The notes: generated from the letters alone by a model not told the origin. A stretch of DNA of 64,000 bases from Neorhizobium galegae (GCF_017877055.1 NZ_JAGIPG010000001.1:1302001-1366000); one strand, 5' to 3'. Positions 9,131 to 17,486 are shown, counted from the stretch's first letter. Made by a program: numbers and translations.

Positions 9131-10002
9131 CGGCGGAGCCTCGGATTGAGCTGGTCACGGATCTGGTCGCCGACGAGGTTGAGCGAGACGATGAACAGGA
9201 TCAGCGCGACGCCGGGATAGATCGAGATCCAATAGCGACCGGAGAGCAGATATTGGAAGCCGTTGGCGATCAGCATGCCGAGCGACGGTTCGGTCGGCGG
9301 CAAGCCGACGCCGAGGAAGGAGAGGGTGGCTTCGAGCGAAATGGCGCTCGCCACCTGCACCGTGGCGACGACGATCAGCGGCGGCAGGGAGTTCGGCAGG
9401 ATGTGCTTCAGCACCACGCGCCAGGGCGACAGCGGGATGGAGAGCGCCGCCTCGACATAATCCTTCTGCCGCTCGGCCGACGCCGCGCCATGGGCGGTGC
9501 GGGCGAAATAGGCGTATTGGGCGAAGATGAGCGCCATGATCAGCTGGTAGCGGCCCTGGCCGAGCAGGGCTGCGATGACGAAGGCGAGCAGGATTGCCGG
9601 GAAGGACAGCTGTAGGTCGACGATGCGCATGGCGAGGCTTTCGAAGCGGCCGCCGATATAGGCTGCCGAGCAGCCGACCACCGCGCCGATGACGAAGGCG
9701 ATGCCGCCGGCAATCACGCCCATCTGCAACGAGATGCGCAGGCCGTAGATGATCGCGGACAGCAGGTCGCGGCCTTGCGAGTCCGTGCCGAGCCAATGGG
9801 TGTAGCCGCCGGTGCCGACATAACCCGGCGCGCGTCGCGCATCGCGCAGTACCAGGCTGGTCAGGTCATACGGATCCTGCGGGGTGACCAGCGGCGCGAT
9901 GATCGCGGTCAGCACGATCAGGAAGACGACGATTGCCGCACCCGTCGCGACCTTGTTGCGGAAGAATTCCTCGAGGAAACGGCCAAGCAGAGTATCGCGC
10001 AT
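9127..10002 (-). CDS. Dipeptide-type ABC transporter permease, DppC-like
   Basis: This 291-residue inner-membrane permease has an N-terminal cytoplasmic segment, a first helix (AAIVVFLIVLTAIIAPL), and the DppC-type motif HWLGTDSQGRDLLSAII. An EAA loop follows the EAALSIPLSPWRVVLKHILP pattern. It forms a heterodimer with the DppB-like protein encoded just upstream, with which it shares the junction base at 10002. The family imports di- and oligopeptides, nickel, opines and related solutes. The start is ATG. Confidence 0.93.
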   Translation of the reverse strand: MRDTLLGRFLEEFFRNKVATGAAIVVFLIVLTAIIAPLVTPQDPYDLTSLVLRDARRAPGYVGTGGYTHWLGTDSQGRDLLSAIIYGLRISLQMGVIAGGIAFVIGAVVGCSAAYIGGRFESLAMRIVDLQLSFPAILLAFVIAALLGQGRYQLIMALIFAQYAYFARTAHGAASAERQKDYVEAALSIPLSPWRVVLKHILPNSLPPLIVVATVQVASAISLEATLSFLGVGLPPTEPSLGMLIANGFQYLLSGRYWISIYPGVALILFIVSLNLVGDQIRDQLNPRLRR

Positions 10003-10973
10003 CAGGCACGTCCCTTTCGCAGGCGCGGATCGAGCAGCGCGTAGGTTAAATCGACGATCAGGTTGATGACGATGAACAGGAAGGCGACGAGCATCAGGTA
10101 GGCGACCATGACCGGCCGGTCGAGCGAGGTGATGCTGTCGATGATCAGCTTGCCGAGACCGGGCCAGGAAAAGATGGTTTCGGTGACGACCGCAAAGGCG
10201 AGCGTGGAGCCAAGCTCCAGGCCGAAGACGGTAACGAGCGGGATTGAGATCAGCCGCAGAACATGCCGGCTCAGCACGGTGAACTCCGAAAGGCCGGCGG
10301 CGCGTGCGAATTTCACCGTGTCACTCAGCATCAGTTCGCGGGTGCCGGCGCGGGCGAGCCGGATCATCAGCGAGAATTTGAAGAGTGCGAGGTTCAGCGC
10401 CGGCAGCACGAGATGTGCGAATCCGTCGCCGGTGAGGAAGCTGAAATCGACGCCGAACAGGTTCACCGTCTCACCGCGTCCACCGGCCGGCATGCAGCCG
10501 CATTGGACGGCAAACACCATGATCAGCATCAGGCCGAACCAGAAGGTCGGCACCGAGAAGCCGAGGATCGAGATCGCCATGATCGCGCGGGAAACCAGGC
10601 TGTGCGGCCGGTAGCCGGCATACATGCCGATCGGGATGCCGACGAGGCTGGCAAATAGAACGGCGGCCAGTGTCAGCTCCAATGTCGCGGGCAGGCGGGT
10701 GAGGATCAACTCGCTGACCGGGATGCTATAGACGAGGGAGCGACCGAAATCGCCTTCGACGATCCGGCCGAGAAAGGCGAAATATTGCCTCCAGAGCGGC
10801 TGGTCGAGCCCGTATTGGGCAATCACCGCGGCGCGGATGTCCTGCGTCGCATCCGGAGAGATCAGCACGTCGATGGGATTGCCCACGGCATAGACACCGC
10901 AGAAGACCAGCGCCGACATCGCGATGACCACGATGGCCGCCTGCCACAGGCGTTGCAAGACGAAACCTAACAT
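10002..10973 (-). CDS. Dipeptide-type ABC transporter permease, DppB-like
   Basis: This is a 323-residue permease. The first helix starts at LGFVLQRLWQAAIVV, followed by the periplasmic loop typical of DppB and then five further helices. The motif YGLDQPLWRQYFAFL and the EAA-type loop ARAAGLSEFTVLSRHVLR support the family. ATG at 10973 is chosen because AGGGGA lies just upstream; a longer in-frame start at 11198 would reach into the creatininase gene. It joins directly to the dppC-like gene. It is cotranscribed with the creatininase gene 76 bp upstream. Confidence 0.92.
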   Translation of the reverse strand: MLGFVLQRLWQAAIVVIAMSALVFCGVYAVGNPIDVLISPDATQDIRAAVIAQYGLDQPLWRQYFAFLGRIVEGDFGRSLVYSIPVSELILTRLPATLELTLAAVLFASLVGIPIGMYAGYRPHSLVSRAIMAISILGFSVPTFWFGLMLIMVFAVQCGCMPAGGRGETVNLFGVDFSFLTGDGFAHLVLPALNLALFKFSLMIRLARAGTRELMLSDTVKFARAAGLSEFTVLSRHVLRLISIPLVTVFGLELGSTLAFAVVTETIFSWPGLGKLIIDSITSLDRPVMVAYLMLVAFLFIVINLIVDLTYALLDPRLRKGRA

Positions 10974-11020
10974 GTATTCCCCTGTTCTTGTCCCCAGGCC
11001 CGTCTTCTGCGGGTTCGGAG

Positions 11021-11048
11021 GGTGAGGCTTCCTGAAGGATGCCTCGCC
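11021..11048 (-). other. RNA hairpin after the creatininase stop codon
   Basis: GGTGAGGC (11021-11028) pairs with GCCTCGCC (11041-11048), and inside it TCCT pairs with AGGA. It sits immediately downstream of the creatininase gene and upstream of the dppB-like gene on the minus strand. No T run follows, so it may be a processing or stability element rather than a terminator. Confidence 0.45.
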
Positions 11049-11049
11049 G

Positions 11050-11751
11050 TCAGTGCCAGTCGTTTTCGAGAAGGTCGCGGGTTTCCGCGACGGCCACCGC
11101 CCAGATCGCCAGCATGTCCTCGTCGGGCCGCTCATAGAGGCCGTGATAGTTTCCGTCGCCGAGCAGTGCGCGCTTGCGGGCCGCATCGACACGGGCAAGG
11201 CCCGCGAAATCCACCTTCGGCTTGGATGTCGTCGGCTGGCGCTGGTCGGTCGTGCGGGTCCAGGGGAAGTTTTCCATCCAGGAGGCGTGCGAGGCCGCGG
11301 GATCGGTTTCCTGCACCTTCGCCCAGGTTTTGGGCGCCCGCCACCAGTCGTGGAATTTCACCGAGGCGTCCGGATGGGCATTCAGCCATTCGGAAATGAC
11401 GGCAGTCGCCGGTGTGTTGCCGCCATGGCCGTTGACGATCAGGATGCGGCGGAAGCCGGAACGGTGGATGCTGTCCATCAGGTCGCGGATCACGCCGATA
11501 TAGGTGGACAGCGTCAGCGTCAGCGTGCCTGGAAAGGTCGCAAACGACGAGGCGAGGCCGTAGGGCACGACCGGGAAGACCGGAATGCCGAGCGGCTCCG
11601 CCGCATCGAGCGAGACCTTCTCGGCAAGGATCATGTCGGTCGCCAGGCTGAGATAGGCGTGCTGCTCGACGCTGCCGATCGGCAATATGCAGCGGTCATC
11701 CTTCTCCGCCCGTTCCTCCACCTGCATCCAGTTCATGTCCGCGATCTTCAT
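11050..11751 (-). CDS. Creatininase-family amidohydrolase
   Basis: The 233-residue protein has the family metal-binding signatures: ILPIGSVEQHAYLSLATD with the conserved Glu-x-His, and VNGHGGNTPA, the Gly-rich loop with a metal-ligand His. Members open cyclic amides (creatinine), remove formyl groups or hydrolyse inosose lactams. No signal peptide is seen. It is the first gene of the minus-strand operon and is divergent from the MarR regulator; the 196-bp gap between them carries palindromic operators. The substrate probably derives from whatever the dipeptide-type importer brings in. Confidence 0.87.
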   Translation of the reverse strand: MKIADMNWMQVEERAEKDDRCILPIGSVEQHAYLSLATDMILAEKVSLDAAEPLGIPVFPVVPYGLASSFATFPGTLTLTLSTYIGVIRDLMDSIHRSGFRRILIVNGHGGNTPATAVISEWLNAHPDASVKFHDWWRAPKTWAKVQETDPAASHASWMENFPWTRTTDQRQPTTSKPKVDFAGLARVDAARKRALLGDGNYHGLYERPDEDMLAIWAVAVAETRDLLENDWH

Positions 11752-11820
11752 AAATTCCCACCTGCATCCGCGCCGCGCAAAAATTGATCAAAATCTCACG
11801 CTTGCGCACAAAAAATGTGC

Positions 11821-11917
11821 CTTGACAGGCGCTGCGCCGATCAAGTGCAAGGTTCCATACGGAACTAAAAAAAGAGATTGACAGCCAAATAACCTACCGT
11901 CAAGTTCCATACGGAAC
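11821..11917. promoter_or_regulatory. Divergent promoter region with three palindromic sites
   Basis: Two identical copies of GTTCCATACGGAAC lie at 11852-11865 and 11904-11917, with starts 52 bp apart (about five helical turns). Each follows a TTGACA box (11822 and 11878). A hyphenated palindrome at 11821-11845 has arms CTTGAcaGGCG and CGCCgaTCAAG. These are the best candidates for operators of the adjacent MarR regulator, controlling both the creatininase operon and the regulator/solute-binding-protein operon. Confidence 0.7.
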
Positions 11918-11947
11918 AAAATCCAGGCGGGATTTCTGCGGGAGCTG

Positions 11948-12514
11948 ATGGCGTTGCAATTGGAAATCTCATCCTTCGATGCGCTTCTCAGGCAGGGCGG
12001 CAAGGCCGCGGCCGGCAGTCATGGCGTCGACGATCTGGTGTCCGTGAAGCTGTGGCAGAATCCCTGCTGGCTTTCCTTCCGCATCAACTTCTTGGCGCTG
12101 CAGTTCAACGAACCGATCTATCGCTGGATCGAGAAGGAGTACGGGCTCGCCCGGCCTGAATTCGTCGTTCTCTATTCGCTCGGCCTTTCGAACGGCCTGA
12201 CGGCGAGCGCCATCAGCAGCTCCTCGGGTTTCCCGAAGAATACGATGAGCCGGGCGATCCAGAAGCTGATCGACAAGAACATCATCCGCCGCGAGATCGA
12301 CGCGGCGGATCTTCGAAGCTTCGTCCTTTTCATCACGGACGAAGGAAAGCGCATCGTCGATCAAGCCATGCAACCGATGGTGGAGCGCGAAAAGGTCATG
12401 CTGTCGGGGCTGACCCCTGCCGAAAAGCTGATGCTCTCCGAACTGCTGGCGAAAGTCGTCGTGGATTCACCCAACTGGCCTCCAATGATAAATATAGAGG
12501 AGAACGAAGAATGA
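11948..12514 (+). CDS. MarR-family transcriptional regulator
   Basis: The 188-residue protein has a winged helix-turn-helix in its second half: LTASAISSSSGFPKNTMSRA is the recognition region, followed by LIDKNIIRREIDAADLRS forming the wing and LFITDEGKRIVDQA. The N-terminal extension of about 45 residues is longer than in most MarR proteins. ATG at 11948 has GGGAG just upstream. Its stop overlaps the start of the solute-binding-protein gene (ATGA, 12511-12514), so regulator and binding protein are cotranslated. It very likely controls the whole divergent locus through the palindromes upstream. Confidence 0.88.
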   Translation: MALQLEISSFDALLRQGGKAAAGSHGVDDLVSVKLWQNPCWLSFRINFLALQFNEPIYRWIEKEYGLARPEFVVLYSLGLSNGLTASAISSSSGFPKNTMSRAIQKLIDKNIIRREIDAADLRSFVLFITDEGKRIVDQAMQPMVEREKVMLSGLTPAEKLMLSELLAKVVVDSPNWPPMINIEENEE

Positions 12515-14103
12515 CGATTTTGAAGACATTCGGCACCGCGGCTCTCGCCGCCGTCCTGCTCGGCGGCGTTTCGGGTGCTGCCCTTGCTGCAGACCTGATG
12601 ATCGGCGTGCGCGCCGGCCCGCTGTCGGTCGATCCGCATTTCACCGCCGCCGGCACCCATGCCGAGGCGGTCAAGCATATCTATGACTCGCTGGTGAAAT
12701 CCGGCAACAACCTCGAGCTCGAGCCTGGCCTTGCGACCAGCTGGACGGCCATCGACAACACGACCTGGGAATTCAAGCTCCGTCCGGGCGTCAAATTCCA
12801 CGACGGTTCCGATTTCACCGCCGAGGACGTGAAGTTCTCGATCGAGCGCATCCCGGCCGTCACCGGCCCCAACCCGACCACCATCTACGTCCGTCGGGTG
12901 CGGGGCATCGAGATCGTTGATCCGCTGACGATCCGTATCAAGACCGATGGTCCGGCACCGAACCTGCCCAACGATTTCATCCGTCTGTTCGTCGTGTCGC
13001 ATACGGCGGCCAAGGATTTTTCCGCCAATGCCGACAAGGCGTCGGAAGGCTTCAATTCCGGCAAGGCGGCAATCGGCACCGGCCCCTACAAGTTCGTCTC
13101 CTGGACGCCGAAGGAACAGCTCGTGCTGCAGAAGTTCGATGGCTACTGGGGCGAGAAGGAACCCTGGGACAAGGTGACCCGCAAGGAAATCCCCAACGAT
13201 GCGGCCCGCGTCGCACAGCTGAAGGCCGGCCAGGTCGACCTGATCTCGCGCATTCCTGCCTCCGACGTGCCCACGCTCGAGAAGGATTCCAAGCTGACCG
13301 TCGTGCGCCAGGACAGCGTCTACCTCTTCAACATCGCCTTCGATTTCCGCGATAAGCCGCCGCAGGTCAGTGCCAAAGACGGTTCGCCGCTGCCGAAGAA
13401 TCCCTTCCAGGATCCCAAGGTGCGCGAAGCCTTCGATCTGGCGATCGACCGCGAAACGATCACCGAGATCGCCATGGAGGGCATGGGCAGCGTTCAGTCA
13501 CAGCTCGTGACGCCGAACATCTTCGGCTGGAACCCGGCCGTGAAGCCCACCAAGGCCGATCCGGCGAAGGCCAAGAAGCTGCTTGCGGAGGCCGGTTATC
13601 CGAACGGCTTCAAGGTGACTTTCTCCTTCACCAACGACCGCCTGCCGGGCGACAAGGATGTCGGCACGACGATCGCCCAGATGCTGACGGCAGTCGGCAT
13701 CCAGGCCGAGGCAAACGCGCAGCCAGGTGCTGTGTTCTTCCCGGCCAATACGCGGGGCGACTACTCGATGACCATGTCGGGCTGGGGCACGCTGACGGGT
13801 GAATCGAACTACACGCTGTCGTCGCTCGCCCACAGCAACGACCCGGCGACCAAGCTCGGCGCCTTTAACCTGCGCGGCTATGTCAACAAGACGATGGACA
13901 AGCTGATCGAGGACGCCGCCGTCGAGATGGATACCAAGAAGCGCGAAAAGTTCCTGATGGACGCCAATGCGCTGGTTTCGACCGATCGACCCTACCTGGC
14001 GATCGCTTCGACCGTCTCCGCCTGGGGCATGAAGAAGGGCATCACCATCGTGCCGCGTTCCGACGAGGACACGCTGGCGATGAACATTCGCCCGGCGAAA
14101 TAG
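12511..14103 (+). CDS. Dipeptide-type ABC transporter substrate-binding protein (family 5)
   Basis: This 530-residue periplasmic protein has a signal peptide of about 26 residues (AALA-A). Family-5 signatures include LEPGLATSWTAIDNTTWEFK, LRPGVKFHDGSDFTAEDVKFS and VREAFDLAIDRE. It should feed the permeases and fused ATPase encoded on the other strand at 7415-10973, since that operon has no binding protein of its own. It overlaps the MarR gene by 4 bp and is followed by a strong terminator. Family 5 covers peptides, opines, amino sugars and nickel; the substrate is not identifiable from sequence alone. Confidence 0.93.
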   Translation: MTILKTFGTAALAAVLLGGVSGAALAADLMIGVRAGPLSVDPHFTAAGTHAEAVKHIYDSLVKSGNNLELEPGLATSWTAIDNTTWEFKLRPGVKFHDGSDFTAEDVKFSIERIPAVTGPNPTTIYVRRVRGIEIVDPLTIRIKTDGPAPNLPNDFIRLFVVSHTAAKDFSANADKASEGFNSGKAAIGTGPYKFVSWTPKEQLVLQKFDGYWGEKEPWDKVTRKEIPNDAARVAQLKAGQVDLISRIPASDVPTLEKDSKLTVVRQDSVYLFNIAFDFRDKPPQVSAKDGSPLPKNPFQDPKVREAFDLAIDRETITEIAMEGMGSVQSQLVTPNIFGWNPAVKPTKADPAKAKKLLAEAGYPNGFKVTFSFTNDRLPGDKDVGTTIAQMLTAVGIQAEANAQPGAVFFPANTRGDYSMTMSGWGTLTGESNYTLSSLAHSNDPATKLGAFNLRGYVNKTMDKLIEDAAVEMDTKKREKFLMDANALVSTDRPYLAIASTVSAWGMKKGITIVPRSDEDTLAMNIRPAK

Positions 14104-14126
14104 GGCCTCCCACCACGTGAGCAACC

Positions 14127-14153
14127 GGCCGGGCACCTTGCCCGGCCTTTTTT
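14127..14153 (+). terminator. Rho-independent terminator after the solute-binding-protein gene
   Basis: GGCCGGGC (14127-14134) and GCCCGGCC (14140-14147) form a perfect 8-bp GC stem with a 5-nt loop, followed by six T (14148-14153). It lies between the binding-protein gene and the isoaspartyl peptidase gene, so the latter is reached by read-through or from its own promoter. Confidence 0.85.
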
Positions 14154-14190
14154 CTGAAAAGACCTCAAATTCAGACCGGGAGAACCATCG

Positions 14191-15141
14191 ATGGGAAAGA
14201 TTGCACTGGCGATCCATGGCGGCTGCGGCGTCATGGCAAAGCTCGACCTGAGCGACGAGGAATGGGCGGCCGCCCGTGTCGATCTCGGCCGGGCGCTGAA
14301 GGCCGGCTGGGACGTGCTGACCACAGGCGGTGCGGCGCTCGACGCGGTGCAGGCGGCCGTGGTTGTCATGGAGGATTCGCCGCATTTTAACGCCGGTCAC
14401 GGGGCGGCGCTCAATACCAACGGCAAGCATGAACTCGACGCGTCGATCATGGATGGCCGCACGCTTGAAGCGGGCGCGGTGACGCTGGTTCGGCGCATCC
14501 GCAATCCGATCAAGGCGGCCCGCAAGATCATGGAAAAAGGCGATGCGATCCTGCTCGGCGGCGACGCGGCCGACGATTTCGCCCGCGAGGCCGGGCTCGA
14601 TATGGTCGAGCCGGACTATTTCACCACCGAACGCCGCATCAAGGCGCTGGCGGCGATGAAGGCCCATGCGGCAGCCGGCACGGCGGCGAAGGCGAGCGAG
14701 GCGGAAAAACACGGCACGGTCGGCGCCGTGGCGCTCGACAGCGCCGGGCATCTGGCGGCCGCGACCTCGACGGGCGGCTATAACAACAAGCCGGAAGGCC
14801 GTATCGGCGATACGCCGATCATCGGCGCGGGCACCTATGCGCGCGATGGCGCCTGCGCAGTCTCGGGCACCGGCAAGGGCGAATATTTCATGCGGTATGC
14901 GGTCGGCCACGAAGTGGCGGCCCGTGTCTCCTATCTCGGCGAGAGCCTTGAAAAGGCGGCCACCAAAGTCATCCAGGAGGATCTGAAGCAGCACAATATC
15001 GGGGCTGGCCTCGTGGCGGTCGGCGCCGACGGTTCGATTACGGCACCTTATAACACCGACGGCATGTTCCGTGGCTGGGTGACCCCGGAGGGCGAATTCT
15101 ACGTGGCCACTCATGGCGAGGTTTTCCCGATCAAGCCCTGA
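14191..15141 (+). CDS. Isoaspartyl peptidase / L-asparaginase (plant-type Ntn hydrolase)
   Basis: This 316-residue Ntn hydrolase autocleaves into alpha and beta subunits. The predicted nucleophile is Thr176 in the HGTVGAVALD motif, close to Thr179 of E. coli IaaA. Other family motifs are IHGGCGV at the N-terminus, NAGHGAALNTNG, TSTGGYNNKPEGRIGDTP and VSGTGKGE. It hydrolyses beta-aspartyl dipeptides and asparagine. Its position next to a dipeptide-type binding protein suggests it processes an imported isoaspartyl or amide compound. ATG at 14191 has GGGAG upstream. Confidence 0.93.
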   Translation: MGKIALAIHGGCGVMAKLDLSDEEWAAARVDLGRALKAGWDVLTTGGAALDAVQAAVVVMEDSPHFNAGHGAALNTNGKHELDASIMDGRTLEAGAVTLVRRIRNPIKAARKIMEKGDAILLGGDAADDFAREAGLDMVEPDYFTTERRIKALAAMKAHAAAGTAAKASEAEKHGTVGAVALDSAGHLAAATSTGGYNNKPEGRIGDTPIIGAGTYARDGACAVSGTGKGEYFMRYAVGHEVAARVSYLGESLEKAATKVIQEDLKQHNIGAGLVAVGADGSITAPYNTDGMFRGWVTPEGEFYVATHGEVFPIKP

Positions 15142-15162
15142 ACCGGCAGAGCTTTCGACGCG

Positions 15163-15188
15163 AAAAACCCGGCGGAATGACCGCCGGG
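15163..15188 (-). terminator. Terminator for hpd (minus strand)
   Basis: CCCGGCGG (15168-15175) pairs with CCGCCGGG (15181-15188) around a 5-nt loop. The five A at 15163-15167 read as a T run on the minus strand, directly downstream of the hpd stop. It separates hpd from the convergent peptidase gene. Confidence 0.85.
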
Positions 15189-15214
15189 CCTGCACCCCTC
15201 CGGAGCTGCTCTTG

Positions 15215-16330
15215 TTATTCGGCGGCTTGCTGCGGCTTCAGCACGCCGCGGCGGATCTGGTCTTCCTCGATGGACTCGAAGAGGGCGCGGAAATTGCCCT
15301 CGCCAAATCCTTCGTCGCCCTTGCGCTGGATGAACTCGAAGAAGATCGGGCCGATCACAGTCTTCGAGAAGATCTGCAGCAGGATCTTGGTCATGCCGCC
15401 ATCGACCACGCCTTCGCCGTCGATGAGGATGCCGTGTTTCTTCATGCGGTCGATCGGTTCGTCGTGGTCGTGCACGCGGGTGCCGGACATTTCGTAATAG
15501 GTATCCGGGGGGCCGGGCATGAATTTCAGGCCATTGTCGGCGAGCTTGTCGGTCGCTTCGTAAATGCCGTCTGTGCCGACCGCGATGTGCTGGATGCCTT
15601 CGCCCTTGTACTTCTTCAGGAATTCCTCGATCTGGCTGGTCTCGTCCTTGGACTCGTTCAGCGGGATGCGGATCTTGCCGCAGGGCGAGGTGATCGCCCT
15701 GCTCACCAGACCGGTGATGCGGCCGTCGATGTTGAAGAAGTGGATCTGCTTGAAGTTGAAGAGTTCGCGGTAGAAATCCCACCACTTGTCCATGTTGCCG
15801 CGATAGACGTTGTGGGTCAGGTGGTCGAGATAATAGAAACCGACGCCTTCCGGCTTCGGGTTCCTTTCACCGAGCCATTCAAATTCAGTCTCGTAGGCTG
15901 AGCCTTTCTCGCCATAAGTTTCGATGAAATAGAGGAGCGAACCGCCTATGCCGACGATGGCCGGCACGTCGAGCGTCTTGTCCTTGCCTTCATAGGGCGT
16001 CGCGCCCTTGGCGACCGCGTGGTCGAAAGCGTGCTTGGCGTCGACGACGCGCCAGGCCATGGCCGGCGCGCAGGGGCCGTGTTCATCGACGAAGCGCATG
16101 GCATGGCTGCCCGGCTCGGCGTTGAGGATATAGTTGATGTCGCCCTGGCGCCAGACGGTGATGTTCTTCGTCCTGTGCTTCGCGACCGGCTTGTAGCCCA
16201 TGCGGGTGAACAGCTCTTCCAGCTTCTGCGGTTCCGGATGGGCGAATTCGACGAATTCGAAACCGTCGGTCCCGGCCGGGTTGTCGGCGGTGATCTGCGA
16301 AACCGGTGCGTCGTGCGGGAAAGGACCCAT
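15215..16330 (-). CDS. hpd: 4-hydroxyphenylpyruvate dioxygenase
   Basis: This 371-residue non-haem iron enzyme converts 4-hydroxyphenylpyruvate to homogentisate in tyrosine catabolism. The iron ligands fall in the expected motifs: His in DHLTHNVYRG (about 171), His in GIQHIAVGTDG (about 247), and Glu in FFEFIQRKGDEGFGEGNF (about 331). The N-terminal half is the degenerate glyoxalase-fold repeat, and the length matches bacterial HPPD. AGGAGG lies upstream of the ATG. It is divergent from an Lrp-type regulator and close to hmgA, the fumarylacetoacetase and maiA, which complete the pathway. Confidence 0.97.
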   Translation of the reverse strand: MGPFPHDAPVSQITADNPAGTDGFEFVEFAHPEPQKLEELFTRMGYKPVAKHRTKNITVWRQGDINYILNAEPGSHAMRFVDEHGPCAPAMAWRVVDAKHAFDHAVAKGATPYEGKDKTLDVPAIVGIGGSLLYFIETYGEKGSAYETEFEWLGERNPKPEGVGFYYLDHLTHNVYRGNMDKWWDFYRELFNFKQIHFFNIDGRITGLVSRAITSPCGKIRIPLNESKDETSQIEEFLKKYKGEGIQHIAVGTDGIYEATDKLADNGLKFMPGPPDTYYEMSGTRVHDHDEPIDRMKKHGILIDGEGVVDGGMTKILLQIFSKTVIGPIFFEFIQRKGDEGFGEGNFRALFESIEEDQIRRGVLKPQQAAE

Positions 16331-16454
16331 GGCAAATTCCTCCTGTCATTCGCTGATCATGATGATGCAGGAGAGGCGCATTGTGCTTGCAATCTTTGCC
16401 ATGTTCTGCTGGATTTGTGCATGAAGTGTGCGAATTTCAGGAGCTGTATGCACG

Positions 16455-16934
16455 ATGGACGCGCTGGACGGATATGACCTGAAGATCTTGAGCCACCTGC
16501 AGATCGACGGGCGGCTGACCAATAACGAATTGTCCGAGCTCATCGCGCTGTCCCCATCGCAATGTTCGCGCCGGCGGGCGCGGCTCGAAGGCGAGGGGTT
16601 TATCCAGACCTACCGCGCGCATCTCAACCGCCAGAAACTCGGCCTCGACTTGCTGGTGGTGATCGCCGTGACGCTCGCAACGCATAACCGCGACAATGCC
16701 AAGCGGTTCGCGCGCCTCGTCGAGGACCTTCCGGAAGTGCTCGAATGTTTCTCGCTGACGGGCGAGATGGATTATCACCTGAAAGTGGTGACGCGGGATC
16801 TGGCGGGCCTCTCCCATTTCGTCAATGACATACTGCTGCCGCACGAGAGCGTGCAGCACGTCAAAACATCGATCGTTCTCAGCGTGTTGAAGGATTTTGG
16901 TGGGATTCCGATTCAAAAGCCTGCCAAGGCTTAG
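16455..16934 (+). CDS. Lrp/AsnC-family transcriptional regulator
   Basis: The 159-residue protein has an N-terminal helix-turn-helix (DLKILSHLQIDGRLTNNELS, then LSPSQCSRRRARLEGEGFI) and a C-terminal RAM/AsnC effector domain (CFSLTGEMDYHLKVVTRDL). The domain order and size are canonical. ATG at 16455 is preferred, with GGAG eleven bases upstream; GTG at 16428 would add nine residues. It is divergent from hpd across a 124-bp gap and probably activates it in response to an aromatic amino acid. Its end overlaps that of the convergent MarR gene by 4 bp. Confidence 0.92.
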   Translation: MDALDGYDLKILSHLQIDGRLTNNELSELIALSPSQCSRRRARLEGEGFIQTYRAHLNRQKLGLDLLVVIAVTLATHNRDNAKRFARLVEDLPEVLECFSLTGEMDYHLKVVTRDLAGLSHFVNDILLPHESVQHVKTSIVLSVLKDFGGIPIQKPAKA

Positions 16935-17407
16935 AGATCGTCCGGCTCCGGTCGCTTTCCCTTGCCTGAGCGGCGGATGACCTGCTCGATTGCCGTCAGA
17001 CCGGTCGACAACGCCTCGATGCCGCTTTCGCCGATTTCCAGCTCCAGTTCGGTCTGGTAGCGGCGGGCGAGTTCGATCAGTTCCCGGTAGGCTTGCTGCC
17101 CGGCAGCGGTGAGTTCCAGGTGTTCGAGACGCCGGTCCGCCTCGTCCTGGCTGCGCTTCAGCCAGCGGCGCTGTTCGAGCGCGAAGACGGCACGGCTGAC
17201 CTTGGTCTTGTGCATGCTGGAATGAATGCCGACCGCCTTCGAGGTCATGCGGCCCGAACTGCCGAGCGCGGCAAGCGTGCGCCATTCCGGCCGAGTCAGA
17301 CCGTATTTCGCCTTGTAATGCGCGGCAAAGCGCAGACCGACGAATTCGGCGGCGCGGTTGAGCCTGTAGGGGAGGAACTGTTCGAGTTCGAAACTATCGG
17401 TCGTCAT
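16931..17407 (-). CDS. MarR-family regulator adjacent to hmgA
   Basis: This is a 158-residue winged-helix regulator. The DNA-binding segment includes AALGSSGRMTSKAVGIHSSM and KTKVSRAVFALEQRRWL, and the wing includes DEADRRLEHLELTAAG. ATG at 17407 is chosen because the longer in-frame start at 17497 would lie inside the hmgA ribosome-site and coding region. It is divergent from hmgA across 79 bp containing repeated TTGATGG elements. By position it is the likely homogentisate-pathway repressor (HmgR role), although in pseudomonads that role is filled by an IclR protein. Confidence 0.88.
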   Translation of the reverse strand: MTTDSFELEQFLPYRLNRAAEFVGLRFAAHYKAKYGLTRPEWRTLAALGSSGRMTSKAVGIHSSMHKTKVSRAVFALEQRRWLKRSQDEADRRLEHLELTAAGQQAYRELIELARRYQTELELEIGESGIEALSTGLTAIEQVIRRSGKGKRPEPDDL

Positions 17408-17411
17408 ATCA

Positions 17412-17460
17412 TTGATGGTGCGTTGATGGTTACAAAATTGATGGTTACATTTGCAACCAT
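17412..17460. promoter_or_regulatory. hmgA/marR divergent operator region with repeats
   Basis: TTGATGGTTACA occurs twice (17423-17434 and 17438-17449), with a partial copy TTGATGGT at 17412. An imperfect palindrome ATGGTTACATTTGCAACCAT covers 17441-17460 (8 of 10 positions pair). The cluster fills the gap between the MarR start and hmgA and is a strong candidate for the regulator's binding sites. Confidence 0.7.
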
Positions 17461-17486
17461 ATCGTCGCCATGGGAGGAAACAAGCC

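Noticed and set aside
7262..9220. A 652-codon open frame on the plus strand
   Set aside because: It lies antisense to the fused ABC ATPase, whose motifs are unambiguous. Its composition (Arg/Asp/Gln-rich, no motifs) is typical of an opposite-strand shadow in GC-rich DNA.
13498..15195. A 565-codon open frame on the minus strand
   Set aside because: It is antisense to the solute-binding protein and isoaspartyl peptidase genes and crosses a clear terminator; no family features.
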